A DNA stretch of 64,000 nt from Zygnema cylindricum (taxonomy: Eukaryota > Streptophyta > Zygnematophyceae > Zygnematales > Zygnemataceae). Positions 59,295 to 64,000 of this stretch are shown here, piece by piece. Position numbers and translations under genes: made by a program. The notes beneath the pieces are model-generated. The model saw nothing but the letters and a program-made list of their open reading frames with translations, was not told the DNA's origin and did not search any database. Each line of letters begins with the position of its first letter. Position 1 is the first letter of the stretch. Where the stretch lies: the NCBI GenBank assembly GCA_037447655.1, contig JBBHKE010001071.1, positions 248,001-312,000 on the forward strand. The letters run 5' to 3'.

Positions 59295-59569
59295 TGTTGA
59301 AATTAATAGATTTCTATAGTATTTTCTAGGTTTAAATATGTAAGAAAAAGGAAAATGGACAGACAACCTACCTCCACCTCCTCTCTCTAGCCCCCGTTCT
59401 TGTTGTAATCACTGAAAGATAGAGAGGGTGGTTAATCCATGGCTATCTTAGTTCAACAGGCAGTAATTTCTAGTAGGTTACTAAAAATAGTCCTAACGAA
59501 CCCGGGATTTGATCCCGGTACCTGCGGTTCGTCAAATTGGCCGATAGCGGTCAGCTTTATCCTATTAGA
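59295..59569 (+). mobile_element. Cop54 3' LTR, first 275 bp, cut by Cop59
   Basis: TGTTGAAATTAATAG up to the end of the tRNA-like segment, where the Cop59 LTR starts with TGTTGAAATAAATAG. The remainder should lie beyond the right edge of the window. Confidence 0.8.
59495..59566 (-). other. tRNA-like segment, antisense in Cop54 3' LTR
   Basis: On the minus strand GACGAAC/GTTCGTT (six pairs plus a G-T) encloses a perfect T arm CCGGG-ATCAAAT-CCCGG (59495-59533). TAGGATAAAGCTG upstream is A-box-like. Confidence 0.65.
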
Positions 59570-59781
59570 TGTTGAAATAAATAGTTTTTGTATTTTCTAG
59601 TTTAAAATAAATTTGCGAATATATATATATAAGAAATGATGGCAGCCTGCCTCCATCTCTTCTCTCTTTTCCCCATACTTGTTGTAGTCACTGAAGGAGA
59701 GAGAGAGCGATGGAGCCATGGCTGCCTCAGCTCCATAGCAAGGACTAAAGAGTGACTTAAGTCACTCTCAACAAAAAGGTT

Positions 59782-59860
59782 GAGTCCGGCAGGACTCGAA
59801 CCCCCGACCGGTAGAGCGCGGCTTAGCCGTTACCTCTAAACCAGTCTGTCGTGGAAGTCC
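59782..59860 (-). other. tRNA-like segment with the best A and B boxes, antisense in Cop59 LTR
   Basis: On the minus strand TGGTTTAGAGGTAACGGC fits the eukaryotic tRNA A-box and D-arm, and GGTTCGAGTCC is a consensus B-box, at tRNA spacing. The acceptor arms do not pair in this copy (5' GACAGAC, 3' CGGACTC), so it is a Pol III promoter-like relic rather than a working tRNA. Confidence 0.65.
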
Positions 59861-60199
59861 GATAGATTATATAGGGTTTCATTATTATATAAACTATTGT
59901 ATAGTACCGAAATGGTTTAACTAGAATATGAAACGAAACGAACATATAACTTGTTAAAGTTTAGTGCGAACGTCACTTCGCACGAAACAAATACTTGAAC
60001 GGTCGACATTTAATGTGAGATTTAATCCGACGGGGCACGTCGTCGCCGAGATCGCGGAATGGTCACTTTGGATTTTATGGACGTGGCATGACGTAGCGCC
60101 GCGTGGAAGGATGACATTCGGTCGCGGGAATTCTGGAGAAACTACGGACAAGTGGAAAACTGACACGCGTCCACTCAAGAGCCTTGTCGTACACCGGCC

Positions 60200-60236
60200 G
60201 TACAGAAAGTACATCGGCCATTGTACCTTTCTGTAC
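60200..60236. promoter_or_regulatory. Conserved stem-loop upstream of the TATA region (Cop59 copy)
   Basis: GTACAGAAAGTAC pairs with GTACCTTTCTGTAC across a 10-nt loop. Equivalent hairpins lie at about 25620, 30068, 31632, 34213, 39804, 45104, 46511, 52767 and 54632. Confidence 0.7.
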
Positions 60237-60542
60237 TTTACAGTAATACTATTGGTTCGTACTTTAGTAGATAGGGATTGTGAGAGGGATTTAGGACTTA
60301 GAAAATATTTTGGTAGACACCTCTCTCTAAGAGAGCTTTGTATAAATTGGCATTTTTGCCGGCTCATAACTTATCGCCTGGTTGGCCGTTTTCAGTGATT
60401 CTTTTTGCTACGGACTCAGGGGAGTCCAGGCTACACAGGGGTGCAGTCAAATTGTCAGTTTGCCTTCTTGGGCAGCAGTGGTTGTGGCTTAAAGTGGGTT
60501 AGTTAAATACTATCTAGAGGCTTCCTGTATTTCTGTAGTCCA

Positions 60543-63500
60543 ATGGAGGACACAGAATTTCAGGTTATGGGCCCACCCTCTAGGGTGCCCACCTTCAATG
60601 GATCTGGGTTCATCTATTGGGAAGCCATGATGATGGGAGCTTTGTGTGAAAAACGATACTGGGGTATCGTTAGTGGACAAGTGAAACGTCCACCTTCGGG
60701 AACTCCACCAGGATTTGGGGGAGTAAGGTTTTCTGCAACAACGGCTGCCTCAGCGGAGGAGGCAGATGATGGGGACAACAGTGTGTCCGAAAAGGAGAAA
60801 GGGAAGGAGACACCCCTCACTCCTATTGCCACAGTATCGGGAGTGGCGACCGTGAAGACTGTGGAGAACGATACTCAAATGTGGGAGGATGTAAACATGG
60901 CTGCCAAGAACTTCATTCTGAGGCACCTCACTCAAGGTTTGGCCACTCCTCATCTTCACATTTACAAGGCCGAAGAGTTGTGGGGGAGTTTGGTAGAGAT
61001 TTATAGAGCAGGAACTATTCAGGAGCTCTAGTTGGCTGAGCAAAAACTATTGAGTTACACTTACAAAGGAGGAAAGATGTTAGATTACTGTAATGATCTC
61101 TCTTGTTTGTATATGGAAATGGAAAGTGCCGGGTGGACAGGTACAATGAAAATGAATGTAAACACCCTTATCATGAAATTACCAGATGAGTTCGAAAACA
61201 TAGTGTACCGAGTACAAGGAATGCCTGATAGTTCATGGAAATGGAACACAGTAGTCAGGATGATACTTGTGCAGGAAAACACAATGGAGATTAGGAGAGG
61301 AGGAAAGAGCATTCAAGCTCTAGCAGCAGGAGGGGACCGATGGGGGAAGGATCCGAAGAAACCTTATAGAGGGGAAAGAGATAATCCTGGGGGACAGAGG
61401 CCCCCAAAGGGTCTTTGTCATTATTGCAAAAAGCCGGGACACTTTATTGCAGATTGTGTCAAGTTGTCGGAGCTGAGGCTCCAAGAAAATCGTGGAGGGG
61501 GTTCTTCCGGAGGGAAGAAAAAGGCACTTGTGGTTACAAAATTGTCAAAAGAAATCGAGGATGAGTCATCTGAGGAGGATGGGGAGCTTCTTCTTGACGA
61601 AAGTCTGGAGGAGAAGGAGATCCCTCGGAGGCAGAAGTGTGCCCTTGGAGCAATTCGGGAAGCTCCACAGGAAGGATGGATCATCGACTCAGGTGCATCC
61701 ATGCATATGTGTCGTGATAAAGAACTTTTCACTAAGCTACGAAAGATTCCTACTGTAGAGATAGAGTATGGGGATGGGAGAGTGGTTACTACAGATCTAG
61801 TGGGATCAGTAGATCTGAAAGTCTTAGTGGAGGGTAAGACCTCTATACTTACATTCTCAGATGTACTTTACATTCCTCAGCTGAGTAAAAATCTTGTCTC
61901 TACGTCTGTGTTAGATGACAAAGAGTTTGATACCTTCACCAGAAAGGGAGTCTTTACAGCTAAGTATGGGAATGAAGTTTACTTCACTGCAGATAAGGGT
62001 AGCCAAGGAATGTTTAGGCTTAACTTGAGTAATGAAAAGAAGAATGCTTACTATGTTGGTGTTCCTAAGGTGATGATTTGGCATAAGCGGTTGGGGCATG
62101 TGCATTTTGATAGGTTAAAGGAAATGAAAAAGCTTGGGGTAGTAGATGGCATTCAGTTTGGGGATAATGAAATGATGGATGATTGTAGTGGTTGTGCTCA
62201 AGGTAAGGCTCACAGACTGCCCTTTCCCAAAGCTGCCACATATAGAGGTGAGAAAGTGTTAGATTTGGTCCACACAGATATTTGGGGACCTGCAAAAGTA
62301 CCTTCGGTTGGAGGAAAGAGGTTTATGATGACAATAACTGATGATTGGTCTAGATACTCTAGAGTCTACTTTCTGAAAAATAAGTCTGAAGCATCCACTT
62401 ACTTCAAAGAATATAAAGCCTGGAGTGAGAAGTTGCATGAGACCCCTATTAAGAGGATAAGGAGTGATAATGGGGGGGAATATACCTCTAACCAGTTTGA
62501 GGAATATCTGAGAGATGAGGGAGTGCAACACCAGAAAACTGTACCATATAACCCGGAACAAAATGGGGTAGCTGAGAGATTGAACAGAACACTAGGAGAT
62601 AGTGCATGCAGTATGTTGGCAGACAAGAAAATAGGAAAGAGATTTTGGGCAGAGGCAATGAACTGTGCCAACTATATTAAGAATAGAGTCCTTACCTCAG
62701 CTGTAAAGGGAGTCACACCTTATGAGAGATGGGTTGGAAGGAAACCAGATATCTCACACCTTAAAGTATTTGGTAGCCAAGTTTACAGTCTTGACACGGA
62801 TAGGAAAAACTGGAAACTAGATGCTAAGGGAAAACCTGGATACTTTGTGGGATATGATGAGGATGTTAAGGGATATAGAGTCTATGACTTAGCAAAGAAA
62901 GATATCATTCTGGTCAAACACTTAGTTGTCATGGATGAAGGGAAGTCATTTGACCCCTTCAAATATACTAAGAAGATAAGGATCAGATTTGAGTCCGATA
63001 GTGAGGAGAACTTGGTCGTTCATGAAAGGGACATGAGTGAAACCATGATTACAGATTCAGGGGAGATCGAAGATACAAGAGACTCACCGGAAACCTCACA
63101 TACTCCTATGGACTTCGAGGGGATAGAAGAGGCAGGACAAGAACCGGTTTCCATGGACAGGGGAGCCGATGAGACAGTGAGAAGAAATCCAAGACTTCCA
63201 TCTATCCCTGCTTCAGAGTTTGAGGGAGGAAGGAGGAGCAGCAAAAGATTACAGGAAAAACAAGCCGCTCATAAGGTAACTAAGCTATCTCACCCTGATG
63301 AGCCTCAGTCGTACTCGGAGGCAGTGAATAGTCCAGAAAAGGAAAGATGGATTAGAGCTATAAATGATGAGATGGTTTCTATCATGGAAGCAAATACTTG
63401 GGAACTAGCAGATTGTCCTCCGGACAGAAAACTTATTGGGTGTAAATGGGTATTTAAATTAAAACTAAACCCAGATAATACCATTGAGAGATATAAGGCT

Positions 63501-64000
63501 CGATTTGTAGCGAAAGGGTTCACCCAAAAGGAGGGGATTGACTACGAGGAGACCTTTGCTCCAGTTGTTCGGTTCCCATCAGTAAGGATTCTCCTCAGTC
63601 TGGCAGCAGCGGAAGACATGGAGATTCATCAGATGGACATTAAGACTGCTTTCCTCAATGGTGAGTTAGAGGAGGAAATTTTCATGAGACAACCCGAGGG
63701 GTTCGTGGAAGAAGGAGAAGAGAGCAAAGTCTGCAGGCTCATAAAGTCCTTATATGGACTAAAGCAGGCTCCCCGACAGTGGAATAAGAAACTAGATGAG
63801 TTTCTTACCAGTCTGGGATATATCCGTATCAGCTCTGACCATTCTATCTATATGTTTGAAGATGAGAATGGTGTCATTTTTATTGCAATTTATGTGGATG
63901 ATCTGCTTGTGTTGAGTAAATCCCTGGAAAAGATAAATAAGTTAAAAACAGATCTTAGAAGCAGATTTGATATGAAGGATTTAGGGGAGGCAAAATATAT
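60543..64000 (+). CDS. Cop59 Gag-Pol polyprotein, one internal TAG, runs off the window
   Basis: A single frame from ATG 60543 to the window edge (1,152 codons) broken only by TAG at 61029-61031 (codon 163). Landmarks by residue: Gag start MEDTEFQVMGPPSRVP (first six codons inside the LTR); CCHC zinc knuckle CHYCKKPGHFIADC at about 292; aspartic protease IIDSGAS with Asp 382; HHCC pre-integrase (IWHKRLGHVHFDRL, CSGCAQGKAH); integrase Asp 579, Asp 642 and Glu 678 (a D-35-E spacing); RT with [13 protein letters not shown] (Asp 1032) and YVDDLL (Asp 1119-1120). The order protease-integrase-RT is that of Ty1/copia. Gag and Pol share one frame with no shift. The TAG stands where other copies have CAG or CAA, so it looks like a C-to-T mutation. 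RNase H and the 3' LTR are beyond the edge. Confidence 0.93.
60563..60575 (+). promoter_or_regulatory. Cop59 primer-binding site
   Basis: GGTTATGGGCCCA, the exact complement of the anticodon loop and 3' anticodon stem of a standard eukaryotic initiator tRNA-Met (TGGGCCCATAACC). It starts on the base after the LTR. Confidence 0.8.

Larger units (their letters stand above)
59570..60562 (+). mobile_element. Cop59 5' LTR (L1 type)
   Basis: 993 bp, TGTTGAAATAAATAG...CAGAATTTCA. In order it has a CT-rich block, the antisense tRNA-like segment (59782-59860), the stem-loop (60200-60236), TATAAATT (60341), and the Gag ATG (60543) 20 bp before the end. Confidence 0.88.

Overview
This window is intron-bearing, repeat-rich eukaryotic DNA. 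No ribosomal RNA, tRNA array or operon structure is visible, and the lineage cannot be fixed from the sequence. Only two host-type genes can be supported, both spliced. One is the C-terminal half of an ascorbate-oxidase/laccase-type multicopper oxidase (+, about 3.0-5.5 kb). The other is a complete four-exon gene for a small secreted PAN/Apple-domain protein (-, 8.2-11.2 kb). Long CT/GA microsatellites surround and fill the introns of the second gene.

Layout. 0-12 kb: a fragment of an open frame at the left edge, a CAG-rich minisatellite, the multicopper oxidase, a decayed Ty1/copia fragment with a MITE in it, then the PAN gene. 12-24 kb: no convincing genes. It is a graveyard of small DNA transposons of two families: one with 8-bp target duplications and CATAG ends (hAT-like), and one with TA target duplications and CACCGTG-type ends. 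24-64 kb: a nested cluster of at least seven Ty1/copia elements plus four or five solo LTRs. I name the elements by position: Cop24 (-), Cop33 (+), Cop39 (-), Cop45 (+), Cop49 (-, a second lineage), Cop54 (+) and Cop59 (+). All are broken except Cop59, which runs off the right edge and is open apart from a single in-frame TAG.

Three LTR types occur: L1 (about 0.9-1.07 kb, most elements), L2 (about 0.31 kb, Cop49 and one solo) and L3 (0.74-0.86 kb, two solos with perfect 5-bp target duplications). All elements with a visible start share a primer-binding site that matches the anticodon region of initiator tRNA-Met rather than its 3' end. In all three LTR types the Gag reading frame begins inside the LTR, so the primer site is translated.

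The most unusual signal is that ten of the L1 LTR copies carry a tRNA-like sequence (A-box and B-box, in one copy a whole cloverleaf) always antisense to the element. They also carry a separate stem-loop upstream of the TATA region whose arms change together between copies. No new defence or metabolic system is apparent; the novelty lies in the architecture of this retroelement clade and the nested transposon history, which can be read from target-site duplications.
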